A stretch of 64,000 nt of DNA from Bacteroidales bacterium (lineage in GTDB: Bacteria > Bacteroidota > Bacteroidia > Bacteroidales > UBA7332), in NCBI GenBank assembly GCA_028687995.1, contig JAQTZA010000001.1, positions 555,123 through 619,122 on the forward strand, written 5' to 3'. This document shows positions 52,741 through 61,448 of this stretch, piece by piece (the stretch's first letter is position 1; every line of letters begins with the position of its first letter). A program made the translations under genes and the position numbers. The notes under the pieces were generated by a model, which ran no database searches, was not told the origin of the DNA, and saw only the letters and a list, made by a program, of their open reading frames with translations.

Positions 52741-54003
52741 ATGGAATTAAAAAGAGTTGTAGTAACGGGTCTGGGAGCAGTAACACCATTGGGAAATAAC
52801 GTTTCTGAAACGTGGAATTCCCTCATTAATGGAGTTAGTGGTGCTGGGCCTATTACTCTTTTCGATGCATCATTATTCAAAACAAAGTTTGCATGTGAAG
52901 TAAAAAACTTCGATGCTAGCAGTTTTCTCGATCGCAAAGAGATTCGTAAATTTGATCGATACGCTTTGATGGCAGTAGCTTCTGCTCGCGAAGGTATTGC
53001 TAATTGTGGAATCGATTTAGAGAAAACAGATTGTGATGAAATAGGAGTGATTTTTGCAGCAGGTATAGGAGGTATTGGCACTTTTGAAACTGAAATTGCC
53101 AACTATTATACGAACATTGAAAACGGGCCACGTTTCAATCCATTTTTCATCCCTAAGATGATTTCTGATATTGCAGCAGGACAAATTTCAATGATGTATG
53201 GTTTCAGAGGACCAAATTTCGGTACTGTTTCCGCATGTGCATCATCGACCAATGCAGTAATTGATGCCTTTAACTTACTTCGTTTAGGAAAAGCCAACAT
53301 GATTGTAGCTGGTGGAGCCGAAGCATCTATCACCCCTGGTGGTGTTGGTGGATTCAATGCACTTACAGCGCTTTCTACTCGTAACGACGAGCCAACCACA
53401 GCATCACGTCCATTCAGCAAAAGTCGCGATGGATTTGTAATGGGTGAAGGCGCCGTAACACTAATCCTTGAGGAGTTAGAGCATGCACTTGCACGTGGAG
53501 CAAATATTTTATGCGAAGTTGTTGGCGGCGGAATGTCTGCCGATGCGTATCACCTCACAGCTACACATCCCGAAGGTTTGGGTGCAAAACTGGTAATGAG
53601 ACGTGCATTAAGCGATGCAGGAATGAATCCTGAAGATATTGACTATGTAAACGTTCACGGAACATCGACACCTGTTGGCGATATTTCGGAATGTAAAGCG
53701 ATAAAAGATGTGTTTGGAGAACATGCCTATAACTTGAACATCAGCTCAACAAAATCTATGACAGGTCACCTATTGGGTGCTGCCGGTGCAATGGAAGCAA
53801 TGGCTGCTGTACTTTCGGTTGTTAACGATATTGTTCCACCAACCATCAACTTCACAGAAGGTGACGAAGATCCTGAGATTGACTACAATCTTAATTTTAC
53901 CTTCAACAAAGCTCAAAAGCGTGTTGTGAATGCAGCATTATCAAATACTTTTGGTTTTGGAGGTCATAATGCAAGTGTTATTGTCAAGAAATTTGTCAAG
54001 TAA
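52741..54003 (+). CDS. fabF: 3-oxoacyl-[ACP] synthase II
   Basis: 420 aa thiolase-fold condensing enzyme. Catalytic Cys near residue 165 (VSACASSTNAVIDAF), His in VNVHGTSTPVGD and His in KSMTGHLLGAAGAMEA. The C-terminal NTFGFGGHNASVIVKKF is typical of FabF. It elongates acyl-ACP with malonyl-ACP. It lies between acpP and rnc, the usual Bacteroidota order. Confidence 0.97.
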   Translation: MELKRVVVTGLGAVTPLGNNVSETWNSLINGVSGAGPITLFDASLFKTKFACEVKNFDASSFLDRKEIRKFDRYALMAVASAREGIANCGIDLEKTDCDEIGVIFAAGIGGIGTFETEIANYYTNIENGPRFNPFFIPKMISDIAAGQISMMYGFRGPNFGTVSACASSTNAVIDAFNLLRLGKANMIVAGGAEASITPGGVGGFNALTALSTRNDEPTTASRPFSKSRDGFVMGEGAVTLILEELEHALARGANILCEVVGGGMSADAYHLTATHPEGLGAKLVMRRALSDAGMNPEDIDYVNVHGTSTPVGDISECKAIKDVFGEHAYNLNISSTKSMTGHLLGAAGAMEAMAAVLSVVNDIVPPTINFTEGDEDPEIDYNLNFTFNKAQKRVVNAALSNTFGFGGHNASVIVKKFVK

Positions 54004-54005
54004 CC

Positions 54006-54842
54006 GTGCTAACTAATTTATTCAAAAAAATACGGCTCTTCTCTGTAAAAAGGGATGAGTCGTATTTTCTTTATTACAAGATTCTAGGATTCTATCCCAA
54101 GAATATCGAAATCTACGAACAAGCTTTTCTACACAAATCATCTTCGTTGAAAAATGAAAGTGGTCGCTGGGTCAACAATGAACGACTTGAATTTCTCGGA
54201 GACGCAATTCTTGATGCAATTGTTGCCGACATTGTATATCACACTTTCGAAGGAAAAAAAGAGGGATTTTTGACCAACACGCGTTCAAAAATTGTTCAAC
54301 GCGACTCTTTAAATAGGATTGCATTAGAGTTAGGGCTTGATAAAGTTATCGTAATTTCTTCACGAACAAAAGCTCAAAACAGCAGTATTTACGGTAATGC
54401 ACTCGAAGCATTGGTAGGTGCCATTTACATAGATTATGGCTACGACAAATGTCGAGAATTTGTGGAGCAAAAAATTATCAAGCCGTATATCAATCTATCG
54501 CAAGTTGCCCGAAAAGAGGTGAATTTCAAATCAAAATTGATTGAATGGAGCCAAAAATACAAAATTCAGATTGAATTTAATCTGATTGACACAAAAACGG
54601 ACAATAACAACAATCCAATCTTCCACACACAAGTATTAATTGCGTCGTACCCCGCAGGCATTGGTGTTGGTTTTTCAAAAAAAGAGTCGCAACAAAAAGC
54701 CGCTAAACAGGCGATGAAGAAGATTCAAAACGACAAAGAATTTCGCGATCAAGTATTCAGAGGCGAAAATCCGGCTGAGGGCGATGAAGACTTAAATGAC
54801 CCTACAATCTACGAAGAAGAGACAAATTCTTCGAACGACTAA
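54006..54842 (+). CDS. rnc: Ribonuclease III
   Basis: 278 aa with a GTG start 2 bp after the fabF stop, implying coupled translation. The RNase III signature NERLEFLGDAILDAIVAD carries the metal-binding residues. A second acidic site is in NALEALVGAIYIDYG. The C-terminal double-stranded RNA-binding domain is about residues 170-245 (NFKSKLIEWSQKYK...GFSKKESQQKAAKQAMKKI). It has an acidic tail. It processes rRNA and structured RNA. Confidence 0.96.
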   Translation: MLTNLFKKIRLFSVKRDESYFLYYKILGFYPKNIEIYEQAFLHKSSSLKNESGRWVNNERLEFLGDAILDAIVADIVYHTFEGKKEGFLTNTRSKIVQRDSLNRIALELGLDKVIVISSRTKAQNSSIYGNALEALVGAIYIDYGYDKCREFVEQKIIKPYINLSQVARKEVNFKSKLIEWSQKYKIQIEFNLIDTKTDNNNNPIFHTQVLIASYPAGIGVGFSKKESQQKAAKQAMKKIQNDKEFRDQVFRGENPAEGDEDLNDPTIYEEETNSSND

Positions 54843-55005
54843 TTTGAATACTTCGAATATTCGGGATATTGTATAATCTCTATACTTATTTATCAAAATT
54901 CTCTGCATCCTTTGTCCACAAAGGGATTAACCAGAAATTCAAACAACAAAACTTAGTGTTTCTTCCTTATCAATAATACAATTATTGTTAATTATTTTAT
55001 TTTTA

Positions 55006-55030
55006 TAGTATTATGTGATACATAGTACTA
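55006..55030. promoter_or_regulatory. Probable PadR operator, 25-bp palindrome
   Basis: TAGTA-x-TATGT-xxx-ACATA-x-TACTA is a near-perfect 25-bp inverted repeat (20 of 24 arm positions pair). It lies 10 bp upstream of the -7 box of the padR gene, where the -33 contact would be. PadR proteins bind ATGT...ACAT inverted repeats and often repress their own operon. Confidence 0.6.
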
Positions 55031-55040
55031 TAAAACAATA

Positions 55041-55048
55041 TATATTTG
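55041..55048 (+). promoter_or_regulatory. -7 box of the padR-pspC operon
   Basis: TATATTTG is an exact TAnnTTTG match ending 18 bp upstream of the ATG at 55067. Confidence 0.65.
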
Positions 55049-55066
55049 TGGCATAAATTTAATAAT

Positions 55067-55396
55067 ATGAATGTAGAAAATGTAAAATCACAGATGCGCA
55101 AAGGAGTTCTTGAGTATTGTATCTTGCTGATATTAAGTAAACATGAAGCTTATGTATCCGACATTATTCAATCACTAAAAGAAGCCAAATTACTGGTAGT
55201 AGAAGGTACACTTTACCCGCTACTCACTCGATTGAAAAACGACGAACTACTCTCCTATTCATGGAAAGAGTCGTCGCAAGGACCACCACGAAAATATTAC
55301 AACCTCACAGAGCAGGGCACCTTGTTTCTAGGAGAACTAGAAAATTCGTGGAACGAACTTAACGAAACTATACACAGCATTAAAACTAAAGAATAA
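55067..55396 (+). CDS. PadR-family transcriptional regulator
   Basis: 109 aa from the ATG at 55067. An upstream TTG would overlap the promoter. Winged helix-turn-helix of the PadR family, short (PadR-s2) type: QMRKGVLEYCILLILSKHEAYVSDIIQSL, VVEGTLYPLLTRLKNDELLSYSW, GPPRKYYNLTEQGTLFLGEL. It usually represses a neighbouring membrane-stress or transport gene and itself. The next gene (18 bp on) encodes a PspC-domain membrane protein, a common Bacteroidota pairing. Confidence 0.93.
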   Translation: MNVENVKSQMRKGVLEYCILLILSKHEAYVSDIIQSLKEAKLLVVEGTLYPLLTRLKNDELLSYSWKESSQGPPRKYYNLTEQGTLFLGELENSWNELNETIHSIKTKE

Positions 55397-55414
55397 AAGC
55401 TAAAAACATAAGAG

Positions 55415-56518
55415 ATGAAAAAAACATTAACAATCAACTTAGCCAATACCGTTTACAACATAGACGAAGATGCATATCAGATGCTACAGGACTATTTTGA
55501 ACGATTAAGAGTGCATTTTAGAACTGAGAAAGATGCAGACGAAATCATGACAGATATCGAGGCACGTTTTTCGGAGTTGTTTACTGAACGATTAAGATAT
55601 GGAATGCAAGTGATCTCATTGAAGGAAGTCCAAGAGACTATCTTAATTATGGGAAATCCTAGCGATTTTGAACAACCTCACGAAGAATCTACACACGAAG
55701 AGACTGTTAAAGAAGAAAGCGCAACGACTGAACAGGAAAATACAACTAAAAAAATACAGAAGCGTCTTTATCGAGACATTGATAATAGTTATATCAGTGG
55801 TGTTGCATCAGGTTTAAGTCAATACTTAAATATTGACGTAGTGTTCGTTCGCCTATTCTTTGTTTTATTAATATTCTTGGGCTTTGGCACCATCATTCCT
55901 ATCTATATTGTTTGCTGGATAGTGATTCCCGAAGCTAAAACTTCGGCTCAAAAGTTAGAAATGAGAGGAGAAGAACCAACTATTGAAAATATTAAGAATT
56001 TCGTAAAAGAGAACGTAGAACGTGTCGCAGATAAAACAGAAAAGGAATTAAAATCAGAAAGAACCCGAAATTTCTTTCAACAAATAGCAGAGGGAATTAT
56101 TAGCCTAACTCGAGGAATTGCAAAAATTGCGATGGCTCTAATTGGCGGATTCTTCGGTTGTCTGGGATTCGTAATTTTATTATCATTGGTGGGAGTACTT
56201 GCTTTTAGTCTTCCCTTCTTGTTTAGTGGATTCAGTTCACAGTTTATGCCTTATGGTACAAACATTTATATCGAGGGAATTAATATGGGTGCTCTCTCTA
56301 TGTATCCACAGTTTGTGATGGCTCTTCTACTTTTCATAGGCATTCCATTGGGCGCAATAGCACATGCCATCTTTCAAAAATTGTTTAATTGGAAAAGAAC
56401 CTCTACAATGGCAGGCTGGATATTAGTGATCGTTTGGCTTATAAGTTTCGGTGTAACCATCTATTATGGTTTACATTACGCCTCTGAGATATTTCTGCTC
56501 AATAATCCTACCATATAA
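55415..56518 (+). CDS. PspC-domain membrane protein
   Basis: 367 aa. The N-terminal cytoplasmic region (about 1-110: TINLANTVYNIDEDAYQMLQDYFERL, DIEARFSELF) resembles the domain that precedes PspC in Bacteroidota. It is followed by an acidic linker and a PspC domain (about 115-175: LYRDIDNSYISGVASGLSQYLNIDVVFVRLFFVLL...YIVCWIVIPE). An amphipathic stretch (about 185-225) and three or four more membrane helices complete it. A role in envelope stress or membrane integrity is known for PspC proteins. The exact function here is inferred. It is probably controlled by the PadR gene ahead. Confidence 0.85.
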   Translation: MKKTLTINLANTVYNIDEDAYQMLQDYFERLRVHFRTEKDADEIMTDIEARFSELFTERLRYGMQVISLKEVQETILIMGNPSDFEQPHEESTHEETVKEESATTEQENTTKKIQKRLYRDIDNSYISGVASGLSQYLNIDVVFVRLFFVLLIFLGFGTIIPIYIVCWIVIPEAKTSAQKLEMRGEEPTIENIKNFVKENVERVADKTEKELKSERTRNFFQQIAEGIISLTRGIAKIAMALIGGFFGCLGFVILLSLVGVLAFSLPFLFSGFSSQFMPYGTNIYIEGINMGALSMYPQFVMALLLFIGIPLGAIAHAIFQKLFNWKRTSTMAGWILVIVWLISFGVTIYYGLHYASEIFLLNNPTI

Positions 56519-56552
56519 CTATCTCAACCCGACCACACGATTTGTGGATATA

Positions 56553-56585
56553 AAAATGGAGGCTCACTTTAGGCGAGTCTCCATT
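56553..56585. terminator. Bidirectional terminator between pspC and trxB
   Basis: Hairpin AAATGGAGgCTC / GAGtCTCCATTT with a 9-nt loop and flanking A and T runs, between two convergent genes. Confidence 0.8.
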
Positions 56586-56603
56586 TCTTTTATAAATAAA
56601 AAT

Positions 56604-57545
56604 TTATGCTCCTTTTTCAGACAAATAACGTTCGGCATCAATAGCAGCCTTACACCCACTTCCAGCGGCTGTTATTGCTTGGCGATAAACAGGGTCTGCA
56701 ACATCTCCTGCTGCAAATACCCCAGGTATATTCGTCCTTGCACTACCATCAAAGGTAATAACATATCCATTATCGTCTAATTGCAATTGCGGTTTGAAGA
56801 TATCTGTATTAGGCTTATGTCCAATAGCCAAAAAGAATCCATCAATTTTAATATCTACTTTGGTTTCATCAGACTCACCTTTCCGTTTTACAAGATGAGC
56901 TCCTTCAACGCCATTTTCGCCAAATAATCCGAGTGTTTCATGTTCGAAAAGTACCTCAATTTTCTCATTCTCCAATACGCGATCTTGCATAATTTTAGAA
57001 GCACGGAGAAAGTCTTTGCGAACGATGAGATATACCTTACTCGCCAAATTTGCTAGATAGATTGCTTCTTCGCAAGCAGTGTCTCCACCTCCTACTACTG
57101 CAACTACTTTCTTGCGATAGAAAAATCCATCACAAGTAGCGCATGCTGAAACGCCCATACCAGAATATTTTGTTTCGTCAGGCAATCCTAAATATTTTGC
57201 AGTTGCCCCTGTTGCAATAATAATGGTTTCGGCTTCAATCTCAGTTTTCTCGTCAATAGTCACTTTATAAGGAGTCGCTGTGAAATCAACAGCCGAAGCT
57301 ATTCCATATCTAATATCTGTGCCAAATCTTTTTGCTTGATTACGAAGATCTTCCATCATTTCAGTACCGGTAGATCCATTTGGATAACCGGGGAAATTCT
57401 CAACTTCAGTAGTTGTAGTCAATTGACCACCTGGTTGAATACCTTCATACAATACTGGCTCAAGATTTGCTCTACTTGCATATATGGCAGCTGTAAAACC
57501 TGCTGGTCCGGAACCGATGATCAAACATTTTACTTTTTCATTCAT
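56604..57545 (-). CDS. trxB: Thioredoxin-disulfide reductase
   Basis: 313 aa. FAD-binding GSGPAGFTAAIYASRA; redox-active CATC in VSACATCDGFFYRKK (near residue 134); NADPH-binding VVGGGDTACEEAIYLA; and GVFAAGDVADPVYRQAITAAGSGCKAA near the end. It reduces thioredoxin with NADPH. It is the third gene of an ftsK-lolA-trxB run on the minus strand (21 bp after lolA). Confidence 0.96.
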   Translation of the reverse strand: MNEKVKCLIIGSGPAGFTAAIYASRANLEPVLYEGIQPGGQLTTTTEVENFPGYPNGSTGTEMMEDLRNQAKRFGTDIRYGIASAVDFTATPYKVTIDEKTEIEAETIIIATGATAKYLGLPDETKYSGMGVSACATCDGFFYRKKVVAVVGGGDTACEEAIYLANLASKVYLIVRKDFLRASKIMQDRVLENEKIEVLFEHETLGLFGENGVEGAHLVKRKGESDETKVDIKIDGFFLAIGHKPNTDIFKPQLQLDDNGYVITFDGSARTNIPGVFAAGDVADPVYRQAITAAGSGCKAAIDAERYLSEKGA

Positions 57546-57566
57546 ATCAATTTGTTTTTCTATTTT

Positions 57567-58211
57567 TTATCTTAAATCCACTACTTCTACAGTTGGATAT
57601 TGTTTCGGGTTAAAAACAAAGAAAGCATCTGTGTAGTTCAATCCAGTTTTATAATTAGTAATAATTACCTTTTGCTCTGTTCCATTTTTATTTTTGATAA
57701 AAATAGAGAGCAATATTGAAAATTTCTGATCAATATTCAGCGTAATTTTGGAAATGTCTTGCTTTGCGTTTTTTGGAATTAACTCTACTAAATCGACTGT
57801 CTTTCCTCCAATAATTTTGGACGAAACAAATTTACATTTATATCCTTTATTGTAAATTTGAAACATTGCTATCGGATTAATAGCCTCTATTTCTGATAGT
57901 GACGGGGCTGTAAGAGAAACCTCGTCAGCACCTGCAGGAAGAATCCATTGACTCTTCCCATCGAACCAAATCTCTGCTGCCTCTGTAGATATTTTAAATT
58001 TTGACGCTTTCAGCTTAATGTTTCCACTCTGATTATTGACAACCTTATTTTTCTCGGTGATTGTTAGTGCGAAATCAGCAGAAACAGACCCCGACCTTTC
58101 AAAATTCTCACGTGCTTTATCAAGAATCTGAACAGCTTTCGGATCTTGTTGCGAAAAAGTGTTGCAAAAAGGAATAATTAAAAGAAATGCTATTATTTTG
58201 AAAAAATTCAT
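57567..58211 (-). CDS. lolA: Outer-membrane lipoprotein carrier protein LolA
   Basis: 214 aa with a signal peptide (ending FCNTFS). LolA-fold signs: LDKARENFERSGSVSADFALTITEKN, GNIKLKASKFKISTEAAEIWFDGKSQWIL, KQDISKITLNIDQKFSILLSIFIKNKNGTEQKV, and the FVFNPKQYPTVEVVDLR end. It ferries lipoproteins across the periplasm. It starts 14 bp after the ftsK stop. Confidence 0.9.
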   Translation of the reverse strand: MNFFKIIAFLLIIPFCNTFSQQDPKAVQILDKARENFERSGSVSADFALTITEKNKVVNNQSGNIKLKASKFKISTEAAEIWFDGKSQWILPAGADEVSLTAPSLSEIEAINPIAMFQIYNKGYKCKFVSSKIIGGKTVDLVELIPKNAKQDISKITLNIDQKFSILLSIFIKNKNGTEQKVIITNYKTGLNYTDAFFVFNPKQYPTVEVVDLR

Positions 58212-58225
58212 CTTTGTAATATTAT

Positions 58226-60673
58226 TTATAAAATGTTTTTTAGATGATGCTCAAGTTGTACTTCATCATCCATCAATACTTGACGCGCCTTGCTACCTTC
58301 AAACGCGCCAACAATGCCAGCCGCTTCTAATTGATCCATTATGCGACCTGCTCGATTATAACCCAAAGACATTTTTCGTTGGATTAGTGATGTTGAACCC
58401 TGTTGCTGCATTACTACTATACGAGCTGCCTCTTCAAACAATGGATCTCGATCATTCAAGTCGACACCAGAAAGCGTTTTGGCACTTTCATCACCCACAT
58501 ATTCAGGCAAATAATAAGCGTTTGGATATCCTTTTTGATTACCAATATAGTCAGCAATTTCTTCTACCTCAGGTGTATCCACAAACGCACATTGCACCCG
58601 CATCAAATCACTTCCTTGCGAAAACAATAAGTCTCCACGTCCGATAAGTTGATTTGCTCCAGGTGTATCAAGAATGGTGCGCGAATCTATCATCGATGAA
58701 ACACGGAATGCCACACGCGCTGGGAAATTGGCTTTGATTGTTCCGGTAATGATATTTGTTGATGGACGTTGTGTTGCGATAATCATGTGAATACCTACCG
58801 CTCGAGCTAGCTGAGCAATACGAGCTATCGGCAGCTCTACATCCTTACCTGCCGTCATTATCAAATCTCCAAACTCATCTATTATCACGACGATGTAAGG
58901 CATAAATCGATGGCCTTTTTCTGGATTCAATTTACGATTGATGAATTTATCGTTGTATTCTTTTATGTTACGAACATGGGCTTTTTGCAACAAATCGTAG
59001 CGGTTATCCATTTCGATTGTAATCGATTTCAAGGTGTTAACTACCTTTGTCACATCAGTAATAATTGCTTCTTCGCCATCGGGCAATTTGGCTAAAAAAT
59101 GACGCTCTATATTAGAATAAATATTGAATTCAACTTTCTTTGGATCAACTAATACAAATTTGAGTTGAGATGGGTGCTTTTTATATAAAAGAGAAGTTAT
59201 AATAGCATTTAAACCAACCGATTTACCTTGACCAGTAGCACCAGCTACCAAAATGTGTGGCATTTTGCAAAGGTCCACCATGAAAATTTCATTGGTAATC
59301 GTCTTTCCTATGGCAATGGGTAAATCAAATTTAGATTCTTGAAACTTCCGAGATGCAATAATAGATTGCATCGATACAATTTGCGGATCCTTATTTGGCA
59401 CTTCAATACCAATGGTTCCTTTTCCAGGTATCGGAGCAATGATACGAATACCCAACGCAGCCAAGCTCAAGGCAATATCATCCTCCAAATTTCGAATTTT
59501 TGATATTCGCACACCTGCCTCTGGAACAATTTCATAGAGAGTTATCGTTGGACCAACCGTTGCTTTGATTGAACTGATCTTAATACCATAGTTTTCCAAT
59601 GTTTCGATAATTCTATTCTTATTGGCAGATTGTTCCTCCATGTTGATTGGCAAATCGGCATTATCGTATTTGCGCAACAGATCGACAGTTGGATATTTAT
59701 ATGAGGATAAATCTAAGGTTGGATCGTATGCTGCCATGGTACTTCCATCCCACTCTTCATTCTCAACAGGAGTTTTTTCGATGATGAAATCTGGTTCATC
59801 TACATCTTTTGACAAATATGGAGTCTCATCAACGGGGTCAGGCATAACGAAATCTTCCTCTTCTCCTGAAGATATCCAATCAGAATTTTCAATCACAATT
59901 GGTTTATCATCAGTCAAATCCTCTTCTGACTCATCATCGTCAACCAAATCTGTATCATGTTCAGCATCATCTAAGATTTCTACAGCAAGTGAATCTTCCG
60001 GATTATCAGCTGCCATCAATTCATCTTCAGATTTTTCTTTTTTTGCCAAGAAAGAAAGTGAAAATAATTTTCTCAAAAATGGAATTGTATTGGCATTAAT
60101 AAATATCAAAGCTAAAACAAACAATCCAAGTATCAACAAACACGTTCCAATCCAACCAACGTTTGCTTGCAATAACTGGCTTAAATAAAAGCCGTGAACT
60201 CCTCCTAAATAAAGGAATTCACTTATATAACTGTTTACAAAAAAGAATCCAAAGAACAGAGAACCCCAAATCAATCCAGAAACACTGATTATAAAGTGCT
60301 TAAAGAGCTTAGATTGAGTCGCTTTCATCAGTCTTAATGAAAGAACTCCTAGAAAATAAAATATAAAAATGGAAGAAACACCAAACGATTTATTCAAAAA
60401 CAAATCAGACAAAAAAGCACCGATAGATCCAGCCCAGTTTTCAATACCATTTGATACACTCATTAGGTCAATTAATGACTTATTATCAATTTTACTTTGA
60501 TCAATGGCGCCTGTATAAAAAAAAGATATATATGATACTATCAACAAAATATCAAATACAAAAAAGGCAAGACCTGTAATGAAATGTGTTATTTCGCTTC
60601 CAAAAAACTGTTTAATTTTTGAAATAGTGGGAGACGGCGTTGATGCCTTTTTTTCAACTTTCTTTTTGGCCAT
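58226..60673 (-). CDS. ftsK: DNA translocase FtsK
   Basis: 815 aa. N-terminal membrane domain with four helices (about 30-205); acidic linker (DDAEHDTDLVDDDESEEDLT, about 230-330); alpha/beta motor domain with Walker A GATGQGKSVGLNA (near 476) and Walker B YIVVIIDEFGDLI. The gamma winged-helix domain is at the end (EEAARIVVMQQQGSTSLIQRKMSLGYNRAGRIMDQLEAAGIVG). It pumps chromosome termini at the division septum. The -7 box TACCTTTG is at 60696-60703. Confidence 0.97.
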   Translation of the reverse strand: MAKKKVEKKASTPSPTISKIKQFFGSEITHFITGLAFFVFDILLIVSYISFFYTGAIDQSKIDNKSLIDLMSVSNGIENWAGSIGAFLSDLFLNKSFGVSSIFIFYFLGVLSLRLMKATQSKLFKHFIISVSGLIWGSLFFGFFFVNSYISEFLYLGGVHGFYLSQLLQANVGWIGTCLLILGLFVLALIFINANTIPFLRKLFSLSFLAKKEKSEDELMAADNPEDSLAVEILDDAEHDTDLVDDDESEEDLTDDKPIVIENSDWISSGEEEDFVMPDPVDETPYLSKDVDEPDFIIEKTPVENEEWDGSTMAAYDPTLDLSSYKYPTVDLLRKYDNADLPINMEEQSANKNRIIETLENYGIKISSIKATVGPTITLYEIVPEAGVRISKIRNLEDDIALSLAALGIRIIAPIPGKGTIGIEVPNKDPQIVSMQSIIASRKFQESKFDLPIAIGKTITNEIFMVDLCKMPHILVAGATGQGKSVGLNAIITSLLYKKHPSQLKFVLVDPKKVEFNIYSNIERHFLAKLPDGEEAIITDVTKVVNTLKSITIEMDNRYDLLQKAHVRNIKEYNDKFINRKLNPEKGHRFMPYIVVIIDEFGDLIMTAGKDVELPIARIAQLARAVGIHMIIATQRPSTNIITGTIKANFPARVAFRVSSMIDSRTILDTPGANQLIGRGDLLFSQGSDLMRVQCAFVDTPEVEEIADYIGNQKGYPNAYYLPEYVGDESAKTLSGVDLNDRDPLFEEAARIVVMQQQGSTSLIQRKMSLGYNRAGRIMDQLEAAGIVGAFEGSKARQVLMDDEVQLEHHLKNIL

Positions 60674-60695
60674 ATATAAATCTAGATTATTATCA

Positions 60696-60703
60696 CAAAG
60701 GTA
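60696..60703 (-). promoter_or_regulatory. -7 box of the ftsK operon
   Basis: The minus strand TACCTTTG is an exact TAnnTTTG match 22 bp upstream of the ftsK ATG. No TTG at standard -33 spacing. Confidence 0.55.
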
Positions 60704-60780
60704 AAAAAACTATCAAAACAGAACGCTTTTTCCGAAATAGAATACGTCATTAATCGGATAAATACGTGCTTTAAAAATTC

Positions 60781-60808
60781 AAACGACTGCATCAAACATG
60801 AAGCAGCC
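60781..60808 (-). terminator. Weak hairpin after the 152-aa gene
   Basis: ACGaCTGC / GCAGcCGT with an 11-nt loop and a T-rich stretch on the minus strand, 34 bp past the stop at 60842. One mismatch in the stem. Confidence 0.45.
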
Positions 60809-60841
60809 GTTAATCCATATAATTTACAATATTATATATTA

Positions 60842-61300
60842 TCAAAAACAATATGCAACTGAAACTCCTCCGAAATATGGGATAAATACACCTTTATCTC
60901 CAAAGCTAAAATAAGGGGTTAATCCTACATGGTAACCCAATCCTCCTTCAGTCGGTTGGACTCTATATCCGATACAAAGTGTTCCAACAGTATTACTTCC
61001 ACTGTCCAATATCTCAGAATTTCCGAAGGTTGCTCCGATTCCCAATTCTAAAAACTTCCCATCCTGACCAATCAAATAATTAAAGCCAACTGGAATCCTT
61101 AGAAAATCTAGCTTTGCGGTTTTAATATAACTTCCACCGATTCTAATTCCTGAGCCATCTTCATTTCCTGAAATTCGAGTGTCGTAATTGAACGTAAATG
61201 ACATTCCTTGTCCTCCTAATTCCGCAAAAACACTCTGTTTAGATTGAGCTGAAAGTGATAGTGTAATAATTAAAGCTATAGTAAATGCAATAATTCTCAT
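60842..61300 (-). CDS. Small outer-membrane beta-barrel-like protein
   Basis: 152 aa with a signal peptide (ending LSLSAQ). The mature protein has alternating short beta strands rich in Gly and aromatic residues (FAELGGQGMSFTFNYDTRI, IRIGGSYIKT, FLELGIGATFG, YHVGLTPYFSFG) and ends VSVAYCF with a C-terminal aromatic residue. This fits a small 8-strand barrel. No specific family is recognised. It has its own -7 box (TATCTTTG at 61338-61345). Confidence 0.7.
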   Translation of the reverse strand: MRIIAFTIALIITLSLSAQSKQSVFAELGGQGMSFTFNYDTRISGNEDGSGIRIGGSYIKTAKLDFLRIPVGFNYLIGQDGKFLELGIGATFGNSEILDSGSNTVGTLCIGYRVQPTEGGLGYHVGLTPYFSFGDKGVFIPYFGGVSVAYCF

Positions 61301-61337
61301 ACGAATTTTCCTATTATGATTTAGTTTTTGAATGATA

Positions 61338-61345
61338 CAAAGATA
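61338..61345 (-). promoter_or_regulatory. -7 box of the 152-aa gene
   Basis: The minus strand TATCTTTG is an exact TAnnTTTG match, 37 bp upstream of the ATG at 61300. Confidence 0.5.
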
Positions 61346-61395
61346 TATAATGTTTTTAATTATTTCATTGCAGCCAAACCAATCTTTGCAAAAAC

Positions 61396-61429
61396 AAAAT
61401 GGACTAACTTCTTTAAGCTAGTCCATTTT
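61396..61429 (-). terminator. Terminator of the nfn operon
   Basis: Perfect hairpin AAAATGGACTA / TAGTCCATTTT with a 12-nt loop and a flanking T-run, 19 bp past the stop at 61449. Confidence 0.85.
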
Positions 61430-61448
61430 GTTAAAATTATAAAGAGAT

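Noticed and set aside
53106..53420. 104-aa frame antisense to fabF, and similar long antisense frames over ftsK (59622-60188) and gltD-like (61609-62019)
   Set aside because: They overlap strongly conserved genes completely, have no separate promoter or homology, and are expected by chance from codon bias.
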